Shown one piece after another: positions 42,188 to 53,035 of a DNA stretch of 64,000 bases. Origin of the DNA: Pascua guehoae (Eukaryota > Basidiomycota > Tremellomycetes > Trichosporonales > Trichosporonaceae); contig BCJX01000009.1 of NCBI GenBank assembly GCA_001600415.1, forward strand, positions 1 through 64,000, in the 5' to 3' direction. Below the pieces are notes generated by a model. That model saw only the letters and a program-made list of their open reading frames with translations, had not been told where the DNA came from and did not search any database. The position numbers were made by a program, and so were the translations under genes. The first letter of the stretch is position 1. Every line of letters begins with the position of its first letter.

Positions 42188-44659
42188 CTACGCAAACACC
42201 TCCATCATGAAATAATACTCGATGCGTGTCTCGTCCTTGCGTCCTCTCGCAGTGAGGACCCTACACCGATCCGCAATCATCTCGCCGACAACCGGCGCGC
42301 CGCAAAAGAAGACGCCCACCTTGAAGCGGTCGTTGCGCCCGTCGTGGTTGCGGTCAAAGCCAAACTGGGCGCGGTAGCGGAGCATATCGGCATAGTGGTC
42401 GTCGAGGATGCGGACAAAGTCTGGCCTGCCAAAGTGCGTCGGGTTGATGAGGCCCGTAAGTGGCGACTCGGGGTGGGACTTGGTGCGGTGCAGCTCGAGG
42501 AGCCAGCGGTAGACGTGCGTGGCGATATCTTTGCGCTTTTGCGTCACGTGTGTCTGGATCCGAATGTCGAGGTGGGTCGGGTGGGCAGTCGGGTCGGCCT
42601 CGTACGTGGCCGCGGGGTGAGAGTCGCGCCGCCCCTCGCCTTCGCGCCCCTCGCGCCGCGTAAACCACTGCTGCGACCGGCAAATCGTGTTGAGCAGGTC
42701 GGAAAACCAGTGCAGGCTGTTCTGGTCGCGCACAATCCAGTGCATGTCGACGCGCCGGTAGTCGTGCGCAAACTCTGGCGGGCCAGGGTTGCGCAGCCGC
42801 GACCGCGACCGCGACAGCGAGCGCGCAGAGGGGACGCGGAACATGCCCAGCGACCCCTGTGAGCCCTTGCGCTCGTGCGGGCGGTAGGGGGGGTAGGTCT
42901 TTTCGCTGCTGTCCCCCGGGGTTGCCGTGTCGGCCGAGTCGTGGCGCGGGGTCGAGTCGCGCCGGCCCGAGTCTCTGCGGCCGCTGTTTCGGCGCGACCC
43001 CTGCGCCGAGCCCCGCTGCTCTTTTTCATCCTCGCCGCCATCCGGCCCACCGCCGTACTCGCGGTCGTGCTTTGCCTGGAGGTCGGCGAGAATGCCCGAA
43101 AAGGGAGTCACGCCAATACCCGAGCCGACGAGGATGGTGTGTGAAAAGTCGTTGAAGCGCTGGGCGGGCGCGCCAAACGGCCCGTCGATGCCAATGTCGA
43201 CTTTGGTCTCTTCGTGGCCGTTGGTGGCGAGGGTGCGCAGGCGGTTTGTCCAGTTGCCGTCCGTCTTGATGTGGAGGGAAATCTGCCTCCCCTGGCACCC
43301 ACTAATGGTAAACGGGTGCCACTGGAAGAGGCTGAGCTGGGGCACCTGGAGAAAGAGGTACTGGCCTGCAGAGTAGTCAAAGATGCGCCCCTTTGGAATC
43401 GTCGCTTTCACCTCGACCGTCTCGGCGTCGAGGATGCGGATTGTGCCCTTAATACGGTGGAAACCCACCGCCACGCGGTGGACGCGCTCGCACAGGACCA
43501 GGAGCGTCGGGAATGCGAGAAAATACCCCAGCATGGGCCACTGGAGAATCGCCTGCGTGCCGTGCGCCATGAGGCAGCCGATAATGGGGTACATGAGCAG
43601 GTGGGCGAGCTGGAACACTTCATAGCTCCGTTTGCGGATCCACGGCGTCGACGCCAGCCCGATCACGTAAAAGAAGAACAAGGCCAGGATACCCGTAATC
43701 CCCGGACGCGACTTTATCAAGTCTCTGTACGTGTGCAGGCCCGAGCGGTCGGGTCCCAACAAGTTGTCGAGCGGTTCTGGGCGGTACGAGTTTGCAATCC
43801 ACACAAAGTCGCCGGCGAGGTGGGCAATGCCGTGCAGTGTGCCCAAGCACGTGGCCGTAATGGCCATGTAGATGTGAAACTCTTGCGAGAGGTCCCAGTT
43901 GATAAAGCGCGAGACGCGGTACGACCTGCGGAGGAGGGTGGAAAACTCGCGCGCCATGGAGAGGAGGAGAAAAAAGAGCGTCGGGTACAGCATGCCCGCG
44001 CACGTCTTGGCCACGACGACACCCCACCCGAGCGCGCCGCTGTACGCTGGTCCGAGATACTTTACAAGCTGCCATATCCCAAACGCGAGCATCATGCCGA
44101 CGACGAGCACCATAAACACAATCGTCGGCCCGTGGACGGCAAAGTAGCTGCGCGCCCGCCGCACGACCCCGATGCGCCGCATGTAGGCGTCCTGGCTCTC
44201 CTCGTCGTCCTTTTCTTGTTGTAAACTAGGGATGCGCCATTCCTTGACGCGCGCGACAAACTCGGCGCGCGGGATGCGCTTCTCGTCCGACCCCAGAATC
44301 GTGCGCAGGAACGCATGCCGCTCGGCGTCCCCCGTGCTGTCGTGGTGCAGATTGTGCGGCCGCGCCTCGGGCTGGATCTCGGCGTGCACCGCGTCCAGCT
44401 TGGCCTCGACCTCGTCGTAGGCAATATACCCGTCATTATTGTGGTCCAGGTCGTCGACAAACGCCTCGACCTCCTCGTCCGTCAGTGGGCGTACTTGGGA
44501 GCCCTCTCGCGCAGCCGGGTTGAACGCCAGGTGGTTGTCGAGCAGCATCAATGGGTGGGCGGGGGCGTCGTTGGGGGCTTTCGGTAGTCTAGTCACGACA
44601 GTGTCAACGAGAGAAATGCATCGACTTTTGTTCGCTCGCTGCGGTTTTTTTACATGCAT
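42188..44659 (-). CDS. EF-hand NADPH oxidase (NoxC/NOX5-like), 823 aa
   Basis: A single intronless frame. A canonical EF-hand loop, DHNNDGYIAYDE, lies near residues 73-84, with a second weaker helical region (DEKRIPRAEFVARVKEW). Six TMs follow, with paired heme histidines: HIYMAITATCLGTLHGIAH in TM3 and AHLLMYPIIGCLMAHG in TM5. The FAD site is HPFTISG; the NADPH sites are VGSGIGVTPFSGIL and VGVFFCGAPVVGE, and the protein ends MEVFA. A Ser/Arg-rich insert of about 110 residues sits inside the NADPH domain, in the place where animal NOX5 has a regulatory insert. Family knowledge: such enzymes pass electrons from NADPH across the membrane to oxygen, making superoxide, with calcium control through the EF-hands. 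The start at 44659 is the first ATG; a later Met (MLLDNHLAF, near 44545) is an alternative. Confidence 0.9.
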   Translation of the reverse strand: MHVKKPQRANKSRCISLVDTVVTRLPKAPNDAPAHPLMLLDNHLAFNPAAREGSQVRPLTDEEVEAFVDDLDHNNDGYIAYDEVEAKLDAVHAEIQPEARPHNLHHDSTGDAERHAFLRTILGSDEKRIPRAEFVARVKEWRIPSLQQEKDDEESQDAYMRRIGVVRRARSYFAVHGPTIVFMVLVVGMMLAFGIWQLVKYLGPAYSGALGWGVVVAKTCAGMLYPTLFFLLLSMAREFSTLLRRSYRVSRFINWDLSQEFHIYMAITATCLGTLHGIAHLAGDFVWIANSYRPEPLDNLLGPDRSGLHTYRDLIKSRPGITGILALFFFYVIGLASTPWIRKRSYEVFQLAHLLMYPIIGCLMAHGTQAILQWPMLGYFLAFPTLLVLCERVHRVAVGFHRIKGTIRILDAETVEVKATIPKGRIFDYSAGQYLFLQVPQLSLFQWHPFTISGCQGRQISLHIKTDGNWTNRLRTLATNGHEETKVDIGIDGPFGAPAQRFNDFSHTILVGSGIGVTPFSGILADLQAKHDREYGGGPDGGEDEKEQRGSAQGSRRNSGRRDSGRRDSTPRHDSADTATPGDSSEKTYPPYRPHERKGSQGSLGMFRVPSARSLSRSRSRLRNPGPPEFAHDYRRVDMHWIVRDQNSLHWFSDLLNTICRSQQWFTRREGREGEGRRDSHPAATYEADPTAHPTHLDIRIQTHVTQKRKDIATHVYRWLLELHRTKSHPESPLTGLINPTHFGRPDFVRILDDHYADMLRYRAQFGFDRNHDGRNDRFKVGVFFCGAPVVGEMIADRCRVLTARGRKDETRIEYYFMMEVFA

Positions 44660-46121
44660 CGCGCCGATGGAGCAAACATGGACGCATCAGCAAGCACGGG
44701 AAACCACTACCGGGCTCGTACGTCACCGCCATCTCGGCGCCAAGGTTGCCAAGGTGCCGTCAGAGACCGGTCAGAGACTCGCCTCGGTCAGCGCGTGTCA
44801 GCCCCACCGCCCCACCCGCCGTACCACCATACCCACCCAGCGTACCAGCGTACAGATAACGGCAAATCAGCATTCCTCGCAGTCAATAGCAATGGTGCAA
44901 TTGGCACCCCCCATGCGGTGCACCAAAACCAGGCCAGTTATCTGCGTCCACCCAGGGCGCGCCACTTGGCGCCTTGGCAAAATGTGTGGGCCTCAATACC
45001 GTGTCACAGGCACGCCCACGAGTCCGCAGCAGACACGTTCTGGAACGCCGGCGGGTGCACGTCCGCAGTAGCGCGTTTCTCGGCGGGCCAACGTGTTGCT
45101 GCGTATTCCTGGCCAAGCAAGCTCGACCATGAGTGAGGCGTCGAACATTCCGAGGGTGAATGGTAGCTCGTGTCTCGTTCCACGGTCAGGAATGCGAATT
45201 GAATGGCAGTACTGTATATTCGATCAAACCATTCCCGCCGCATACTCGCACCATGTAGTGCCCCCTCATATCTCCAAGTGGCATCGCAATCAGTACTTGC
45301 TCCGACCCCGCCAGCACTCGCAGCTCCAACCAGCGGTCTGCTTGGCTGCCTGGACACGTGCCTCTGAGACACTGACGAGCGCCGACGTCATGCGTCTTGT
45401 CCCCAGCAGTCTCGATGCCATCACAAGCACTGCTGAGCACGTTGCTGACGACCCGCGTCGAGGTCATGTTATGCTGTCCGACTTGCCTCTGAGAAATGTA
45501 CTGGGCGACTGTTCGCAGCATCCAACCACCAGTGACACAGCCCATGGCAAGCGACCAGCCGCGCCTCGGACCTTCATTCTCCATACCCTCAACTGCCGGC
45601 AAAGGCAAGACTCCCTCGCCCTTCTCGATCGCGCGGGGGGGCGGGAAGAATGGAGCGTGGTTCCGTCACCGAGGTACGGCCACTGACTGCTTGATCACAG
45701 GAACAGTGGCAAGTCGCCGACCGGAGGCGACGGTGGTGGCCGTCGTAGAAGCTTTGTCCATCACATCCTTGGATCGACGTAGTGGGACATGTCAATCCCA
45801 ACTCTTGACGCGTAACCTATCCAGCGGCAGAATGAAACTGTTTCTTTGGCATGGGGGTGTTCAGCATGGCCCCTGGGCTGCTCGGTGGCTGACTCTGAAC
45901 TCCAGAGCTTGCTTTCACGGCCCCGTCCTCAAGAATAGTCGAGAGGAAGCCGCCACGGATCAGAGAACGCTTTCGTCTGCCTCAGAAACAGGCCACATCA
46001 TGAGGAACCCCACTTTGCTCTCACGCACACCTGGTCCACTAAGGCCACAGGAAAATGCGAATGGTGATGCATGCTGCGCGTCCTATGCCCGTCCCATAAT
46101 CCCTCCCCCCTCATACACCCC
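44660..46121. other. 1.46-kb gap, including the promoter of the NOX gene
   Basis: Open frames of up to about 200 codons occur on both strands, but they have no domain-like composition and no consistent splice sites. I see no gene here. Confidence 0.4.
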
Positions 46122-48456
46122 CTAGACCCAGCGAATCACCCCCTCGCCGTCCCCCTCGCCCTCGTCCCCCTCGGGCCCGACCCACCACCGCCTCAACACC
46201 CGCGGCAAGTCGACACCGACGAGCACTTCGCCCTCGAACCGCGCCCCGTTCTCGAGCAGCGCGACAATGAGGCGGGGCACGGCCGCCGCCGTCCCGTTGA
46301 GCGTGTGTGCGAATTTGATCGGCGCCTTGGCTTCCGAGGGTGTCTTGCCCTTGGTTGCTGGATCGGCGTCGGGGTGGTCGCGGTACCGAATGTGCAGCCT
46401 GCGCGCCTGGTAGTCTGTGCAGTTTGACGTGCTTGTGATTTCGCCCCAGCGCGCGCGGCCGGGCATCCATGCTTCCATGTCGTATTTGCGCGCGGCGGAC
46501 GCGCCGAGTTCTTGCGTCGGCATGTCGAGGACCCTGGGTGTTAGCGGGGGAGGGGGGGGGGGGGGGGACAGGAGCGAGTGAATCGTGGATGCGATGCCTA
46601 CTACTCCAGAAGGGAGACTGGAAGAGGTGGGGGAGAATAGACCGTGCACCTGGGAGGTGGCCGATGAGGACACGCCAAGGTCCCCGGGGGTAGTGCCCGT
46701 CGGAGAATGGACATGTGTGCCTAGTGTCCAACCTGGGTGCTTCCTGGAGACTAGGCACTTGCGCCACACACCAGACTCCGGACGCCAAACACTGGGCACA
46801 TCTGACGTCTGGACCGTCTGAACACTGCCGTCTGGACACTGCCGTCTGGACACTGCCGTTTGGACACTGCCCTGCCGTCTGGACACCAGACGCTCGTCCC
46901 GTTTAGAGTACAGGACACTGGCCAGTAGTGTGGCGCAGCACGAGTCATCTCGACGTCTGTACCGCTTTGACGGTGCTGCCTCAACGGCAAAGAGACGCTG
47001 CCAGTAGATACAGTGCAGCTGATGTCACCTCGACCGTCCGTGAGCTCATGTCACCTAGACGGTCCGTGTCGGCTCTGGAGTCGCGCCGACTCCCCTCGAT
47101 CGTCCCCTGCCCGGTCTTCTACCTCTCGTATCCCACTTCGGCCCCAGCGTCCACCTCACCCACGACGCATACACCCCAAACCAGACTCACCTCACACTCA
47201 GCCCGAGGCCCTCTGCAATCTGGCGCTGAATGCCACGCATCTCCTCCATAATGCCCTCGCTGGCATCCTCTGGCGCGACGACAAACAGCTCGACCTTTGT
47301 AAACTGGTGCACGCGGTAGAGGCCTCGGGTATCCGCGCCGCGCGCGCCTGCTTCTGCGCGGAACGCACGGCCGACGCCGACGACGCGGGCCGGAAGCGAA
47401 TGCGCGGGCAGGACGCGGTTTGCCCAGAGGGCCGCGAGGGGGATCTCTGCGGTGCCAGCGAGGCAGAGGTGTGTCTGTGCCGGGGTATTGTGCGCGTGCG
47501 CCGTGTCGTCGCAGTCTTGGAGAAAGTAGGTCTGGCGCGGGCCGTCTGCGCCATCGCGCGGCTGGAAGCCGCAGCGCCACGCGACGTCGGCGTTGACAAC
47601 GTCTGGGGGCGAGACGGGCGTGTAACCATGGCGCACAGCGGTGGCGAGGGCATAGCTCACGAGGGCGTGTTCGAGGTGCTGGAGCGCGCCAATGAGGTAC
47701 GGCCAGCTTGCGCCCGTGGCGATTGCCGACGCCGACGAGTCAATCCACCCAAACTGCTCGGCAATGGCGACGTGGTCGCGCGCCTCGGTCGCCGGCAGCG
47801 GCTCGGGCCCAAACGTCTCGAGCGTAATGGCATTCTCCTCGGCGCCGACGGGGACTCCGGGCACGGAAAAGTTGGGCACCGCGAGCGCCAGGTCGAGCAG
47901 CTGCGTCTCGGCCGCGTCGTGCTCGCGCTCCAGAACCGATACTTGCTCCTTGAGCCCGCGCGCCGTCGCCACGAGCGCAACCCGGTCCTCTTTGCTCACG
48001 CCCTTTGCCTTGATTGCGTCCGACGCGCGTCCGTGCTCGGCCCGCGCCGCGTTCAGCGCCCGCTCGCACGCGAGCTGCCGCCCACGCGCCTCGGCCAGCG
48101 CGTCCACATGGCCCCGCGCTCCGAGGGGCAGCGGCAGCGCCCGCGCGGCAATGTTGGCCGCCGTCGCGTCCGCGTCGGCTAGCAGGCGCGCATAGTCGAG
48201 ACGCGGCTTGGCCAGCTGTGTTTTTGCCTTGGGCTTGGCAGCCGGAGACGAAGTCTGCGTCTTGCGCGGCGCAGACTGGGGTTTGCTCGAGCTCGCCCGT
48301 GTCAGCCGGGGATGAGGCGCTTGTCGTGCCGCGGCGGCGTATGCATGGTGGGGGGCGATGCACACGCGGCAGGAGAGTGCACGCGCATACGCTGCGACGT
48401 GAGCTGCAGGCCTGGCAGTTGGGCTTTGGTTTGTACCTACCTGGTGCTGGGGGCAT
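46122..48456 (-). CDS. DIA4: Mitochondrial seryl-tRNA synthetase, 546 aa
   Basis: Three exons: 48456-48441, 48403-47191 and 46533-46122. The N-terminus ([19 protein letters not shown]...) is rich in Ala and Arg with few acids, as in a mitochondrial presequence. The seryl-tRNA-binding helical arm lies at about 75-190 ([20 protein letters not shown]). The class II core follows with [15 protein letters not shown], motif 2 at [20 protein letters not shown], and motif 3 at [19 protein letters not shown]. It charges tRNA-Ser; the presequence favours the mitochondrial enzyme (yeast Dia4). The intron between exons 2 and 3 (46534-47190) is 657 bp, by far the longest in the window, and contains a minisatellite. 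Exon 1 encodes only five residues plus one base. Confidence 0.87.
46803..46886. repeat. 14-bp minisatellite in the SerRS intron
   Basis: Units of ACACTGCCGTCTGG lie at 46822-46835, 46836-46849 and 46850-46863 (one change), then a 19-base variant, with related CTGGACCGTCTG sequence on the left side. It lies inside the 657-bp intron of the seryl-tRNA synthetase gene. A G16 run (46552-46567) is at the other end of the same intron. Confidence 0.88.
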
Positions 48457-50463
48457 GATGATGATGCTGGTGTTGTGAGGATCTCCCGGTGGAGGTTTGC
48501 GCGCCAAATGTCCAGCCAGAGTGGCCATTTCAAAATGTGGGCCACGCAGCTGCCCAATACGACCGAGGCATGCAACGTAACCCCCGCCAGAGATCTGAGC
48601 GGAGACGGGCAACCCATTGCATCCTCGATAGATCTCTTCACATCCACCATCCACGGCACGCAAAAGACAATTCTCTTGTTTAATTGGTTAGACACTTGTT
48701 GGCATGTCGCCCAACTGCATTCCAGGGCAAGAGTCGAGCTGCCGTACATACCCCCCGACACACTTCCCGAACGAGCCTGGCCACTGTCGATCCGTTGGGC
48801 GACTGATCGCGACTGAGAGATATCCGTGCATGGAACAACGAGACGCTGCAGGGGGAACCGAATTACAACCCTCTGCCCCCCCATGGACACTTTAACCCCC
48901 CTTTGTCCCAGTGCCCGTTCCGGATCTCTGGACGCGGATAGACGGTTCCGCCAGACCCCGCTTTGCTGGCCCCCGTTTGGCCGCTTGGGCACCAGGTGCA
49001 AAGACCGGGGGACCTGGGGCAACAAGGAGGGTTGGGCTCGATTGCCTCGTATGCTTATTTTTGCTCTCTCTTTATTTCATTCTGCCCCAGCTCTGTCCGA
49101 AGTGTCTCGCAATGCCACCATTTCTTACCATGGCACAAATCCCATTCACTCGCTGCGCCATGGCGCCATGCCTTCCACACCCTGCATCCTGTACAAAGCC
49201 TCTGGCTCTGGCCATCTGGGGCTCTGTTCACGACCTGGACGCCACTTGCAACCCGCTGGGCCATGAGCCGCGGCCGCGTGCACTGCACTTGTTCCACAGC
49301 GATCCCAAAAGTCAGTGCGGCGGTGCGGTGCAGTGCACGACATGATGTTGATGATGATGATGTTTGAATAGGCACGGGTACGATCGCTGTTACGGCGTCT
49401 TTTTCCATTGAATCATCATCATCGACCCGCGGATCGCCTTCTTGCTTGATTCCGCAGTCTTCGGAGCCGTTGACGCTCCGCCTTGTCCGCATGCCGTGAT
49501 CGCACAGCGTGCACGCGAGCACTACTCTGCTGCACGCCAAGACAAAGTGTGGACGATGTGCAGCATGTAATGCGGTAGGAGGGCGTCGACGGTGGAACGC
49601 TGGGGGTTGTGCAGGGCTCTCGAGTAGAGTAAATTGAATGGCAAGCAAGGGATTCCCAGGGAGAGGTACAGCACAGAGCCTGCACTCTGCACAGCTCAAG
49701 CAGCGCATGATCCAGTGAGTCAGTGAGACTGATTGCTGGTTCCCGCACTTTGTACACCTCTAGACCGTCTGCTCATTCTGGCAGCCACCTCAAGCCATAC
49801 AAGCCACCCTAGCATGCGATAGGCTGGATGTAGCGTGCAGGGTGTCCCCAGCGTCCACAGGCCGCCGGGCAAAGCACAGGATGGACACAGGATGGCACGG
49901 CAGGTCACCTGGCACGGCAGGTCACCTGGTACAGGGAGACAAGAGGTCGAGCTCGCATCCGAGTGGGTCTTGGTCGACTTTTTTAGTGTGTCTCTGTGAA
50001 AAGGGCCCCGCGTATTAAGTACCTGAAAGGGAGGGCAATCCTTCCCTCGTCTCTCCCCTGTGCCCCTCGAAATCGCCCGCAGTCATCTCTTGACTGACTG
50101 AACGCACAGACCCCCACTTCGGGTCGGCCTAGACTCTTTTTGGGATCCGCAGCCAACAACCACCACAAACCCACAACCCACCCGCCACCATTGATACAAC
50201 ACTTGCAACTCGCCGCATCCTTCGTCCATCTCAACTCTCCATCAACAACCCCCCCTTTCATCGCACCTACATACGCACAACACCCTCGGACCACCTCTGG
50301 CTTACACCCGCCGGGCGGCCTCTTATCGCGCGCGTGCGTCGCAAACCCCCCCGACCCCTGTTGTCCATCTCCCCCCGATACACGCACGCCCCTGGGACCC
50401 TCTCTTCGTCATTCGACTCGCGACTCTGCTGCTGCACCATCGCCCTTTTCCTCACTCGCCACC
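48457..50463. other. 2.0-kb divergent intergenic region
   Basis: Lies between divergent SerRS and GATA-factor genes. Contains a GATGTTGATGATGATGATG run near 49343, a 17-bp tandem pair (listed separately), and a C/A/T-rich leader from about 50140 to 50463 ahead of the GATA gene. No gene is supported. The long upstream region suits a regulatory gene with complex control. Confidence 0.5.
49876..49928. repeat. Paired tandem repeats (10-bp and 17-bp units)
   Basis: CACAGGATGGA-type units at 49876-49894 run directly into two perfect copies of GCACGGCAGGTCACCTG at 49895-49911 and 49912-49928. Each 17-mer contains the near-palindrome CAGGTCACCTG. Confidence 0.88.
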
Positions 50464-53035
50464 ATGGCATTCCACGACGCCCGGCGCGACTCGGGCGCCT
50501 ACCTCGACTCTGGCCACGGACGCCCGCAGCATGCGTCAAACCCACCCCAGGCGACATCGCAGTCGCGGTCGCCGTCTACTAGCGGTGCCCCTGGTCCTGG
50601 TCCTGGTCCTGGTCCTCAACACCCATCGATGCAGCCTGGCATGCCCCCACAGGACCAACATTACGCTCACCCTCACGCCCACGGGCAAAACCTGCGCCCG
50701 TCTCCAGGCCACTACGCACCCCCGCCACAGCACCAGCGGCGAGCGTCTGATAACCCACAGTCGCGCGGGCCGCAGCAACATGGCTACCCGCCTCACCCGC
50801 AGCACCCGTCGCTGGGACGCTCATACTCCCACCCGTCGCAAATGCACTCGTCGTCGGCGCACTCGCCCACGCATCCTACGCATCCGGGGGCCCACGCCCA
50901 CGCCCACGGCGGCCACGCTCCGCCGCCCCATCCACACAACAACCCACACGGCAGCACGTCGCCGCTCCCGTACTACGACTCCAACAATTACGAGTACCCC
51001 CTCTTTCCCTACGGCTACGGCATTACGCAGTTTTCGCCTACCCAGAGCGTCGGCCTCGCCCTCGGCGCACCGGGCGGTCACGTGTCCCCGCCGCCGCCGC
51101 CACCCCCGGCAGGGTCGGGTGACGGCGCAGGCGGCAGCGGCGGCGGCGGGTCTGGCTCTGGCTCGAGCACGGGGGCACACGCCGGCCCGCGGACACATGC
51201 CCAAGGTCAAAACCAGCAGCCACAAAATTCTACACGCCAAGCCCCCCCATCTCATGGCCAAGGACAAGGACAAGGACCACTCAACATGCTCTCCCACACG
51301 TCTCATTCCCAGTCCCAGCCCCAGTCGCAGCAGCAGCAGCAGCCACAGGACGCGTTTTCATCCTTTTTCTCGGCGCCAAGCGACAATACGCCGCCCTCGA
51401 TCCCGCCGCTCCCCGAAAACATGGAGGCGAGCATCATGAGCGGCTCGTCGTGGGTCGGGTACCCGCTCCTCGACCTCGGTGGCGGCTCGACGAGCGCCAA
51501 TACCGGCGGCAGCGACGGCAGGTATGACGCCGGCCCCAGCCCGCCGACGGCCAACAATCCCAACCCGTCAAACTCTTCCCAGCCGCAATCTGCACCGGCG
51601 CAGAGCCTGAACCACAACCTCACGCCACCGCTTCAGACGCCCCTGTCTGCCCAGTCGGCCCCCGCACAGCTTGGAAACGGTCCTGGCGCCGGCACCGCCC
51701 CCGCCGCACCCTCGCAGAGTGTCAGCGCCGGCATTAGCGTCCCTGCCGACCAGGACCTGCTCGCTCGCGACCTCGGCGGGTGGAGTCTGGCCGTCGACCC
51801 GCTCCCATTCTCGTCGGGCCTCGAGGGCATCTCCTTTCTGCCCCTCGACGTCTACCATGCCACCACGGCCATGGGCGCCATGCCGCCCATGCCCCAGGCC
51901 GGTGGCGAGCGTGCCACCGAATGGGCGCCGGCGTTTGACGACGAGGTCAAGCTGGTGAGTCCTGCCCGATTCCACGTTCCCAGCCCGAGTCTACCTTTTG
52001 CGCACACTCTAACGCCCAGCTCGACACATACCTCGAAGAGCTCATCTCGCTCATGGAGCCCTTTGCGCCGTCGCCCACAAACGACGCGCCCCCCGCGCCC
52101 CCGCCATACCTGCACACGCGCCTGTCGCGCCTGGCGACGCTGGTGCGCGAGACGCTCGCGTCGCTCGAGGCGCGCTCGCAGCCGTCGCTGTCGTCTGAAT
52201 TCTCGCGCCTGGCGCCCGGCGACGCCGACCTGGCCGAGGCCGAGCGCGAGATGGAGCTCATCCGCCGCCGCCGCGACGTGCTCATTGCAAAGGCGGCCCA
52301 GGGCAAGCGCGACGCGTCGCAGGCAAATACCGCCAGGTCGGCGCAGACTCAGCAGGTCCTCCGCCCCCCACCACGCGACGGCCTGCCGTTTGCGACCGCC
52401 CCGGACCCCATGCGGCCCGGCCGCCAGCGCCAGGAACTCTGGCGCTGCCACGGATGCGGCGCGACTCAGAGCACAGAGTGGAAGGACGGCCCAGACGGCC
52501 CACAGAGCCTGTGTGAGACGTGTGGGGTGAGTATACCCAGACCCAGAGCCAAGTGAACTGTGCACTGTGCGAGAGACAGCTCGAGGCCGCCTCGAGACTG
52601 CTGTCGGCTGGGACCGGCATCATCCTTGCAGCGTACAAGTCTCAACCCAATCCACCAGCCATCCACCACCGCCATCCACCAATTCCCTCACCTCATCCAC
52701 CATCTCCGTCCGTCACTTCATCCACCATCCATCATCCACCATCATCCACCACTACCCTCCACCACCTCAAAATCCAGCCCGATCCAAGTTTCAGCTCTCG
52801 CTCTCAATCACAATCCCCACCACAATCCACCACCACACACCACCCTCAACCACCCCCACCACCCACACCACACCCACCACCCACCAGCACCAACCCTCAA
52901 CCCTCAACCCCAACCCCCGCTCACACGCAGTACCACTACGAGCGCCTCGTGCGCAAGCGCAGCGACGGCCATGGCGACTTTAGCACCGTCCCTGCGCCGG
53001 GCTACGACCCGAGCATGATCGGTCTCGGGCCGTAG
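50464..53035 (+). CDS. GATA-type zinc-finger transcription factor, 700 aa
   Basis: Three exons: 50464-51954, 52020-52526 and 52931-53035. The first ~500 residues are low-complexity: His/Pro/Ser/Gln-rich with GPGPGPGP, poly-Pro and Gly/Ser runs, typical of a fungal activation region. Residues about 505-600 form charged helices (LVRETLASLEARSQ, AEREMELIRRRRDVL) that may dimerise. A single GATA finger (C-x2-C-x18-C-x2-C) runs from C640: CHGCG, TEWKDGPDGP, CETCG, then YHYERLVRKRS after the last intron, which interrupts the finger right after its fourth cysteine. The usual CNACG is CETCG here, so DNA contacts may differ. No PAS domain is seen, so a WC-2 homologue is unlikely; Gat201/Gat204-like regulators are possible. 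The second intron (52527-52930) is filled with CCACCATC-type repeats. Confidence 0.85.
52527..52930 (+). repeat. CCA/CCATC-rich simple-sequence intron
   Basis: The 404-bp intron that splits the GATA finger consists largely of ATCCACC, CACCATC and CCACACC repeats from about 52650 to 52915. The strand is almost free of G over 250 bases. Confidence 0.75.

Noticed and set aside
45093..46125. Two overlapping + strand frames near 200 codons between NOX and SerRS
   Set aside because: No hydrophobic core, no recognisable motif, no splice partners; composition like random GC-rich sequence.
47013..48182. 389-codon + strand open frame
   Set aside because: Antisense to the seryl-tRNA synthetase core motifs, which are unmistakable.
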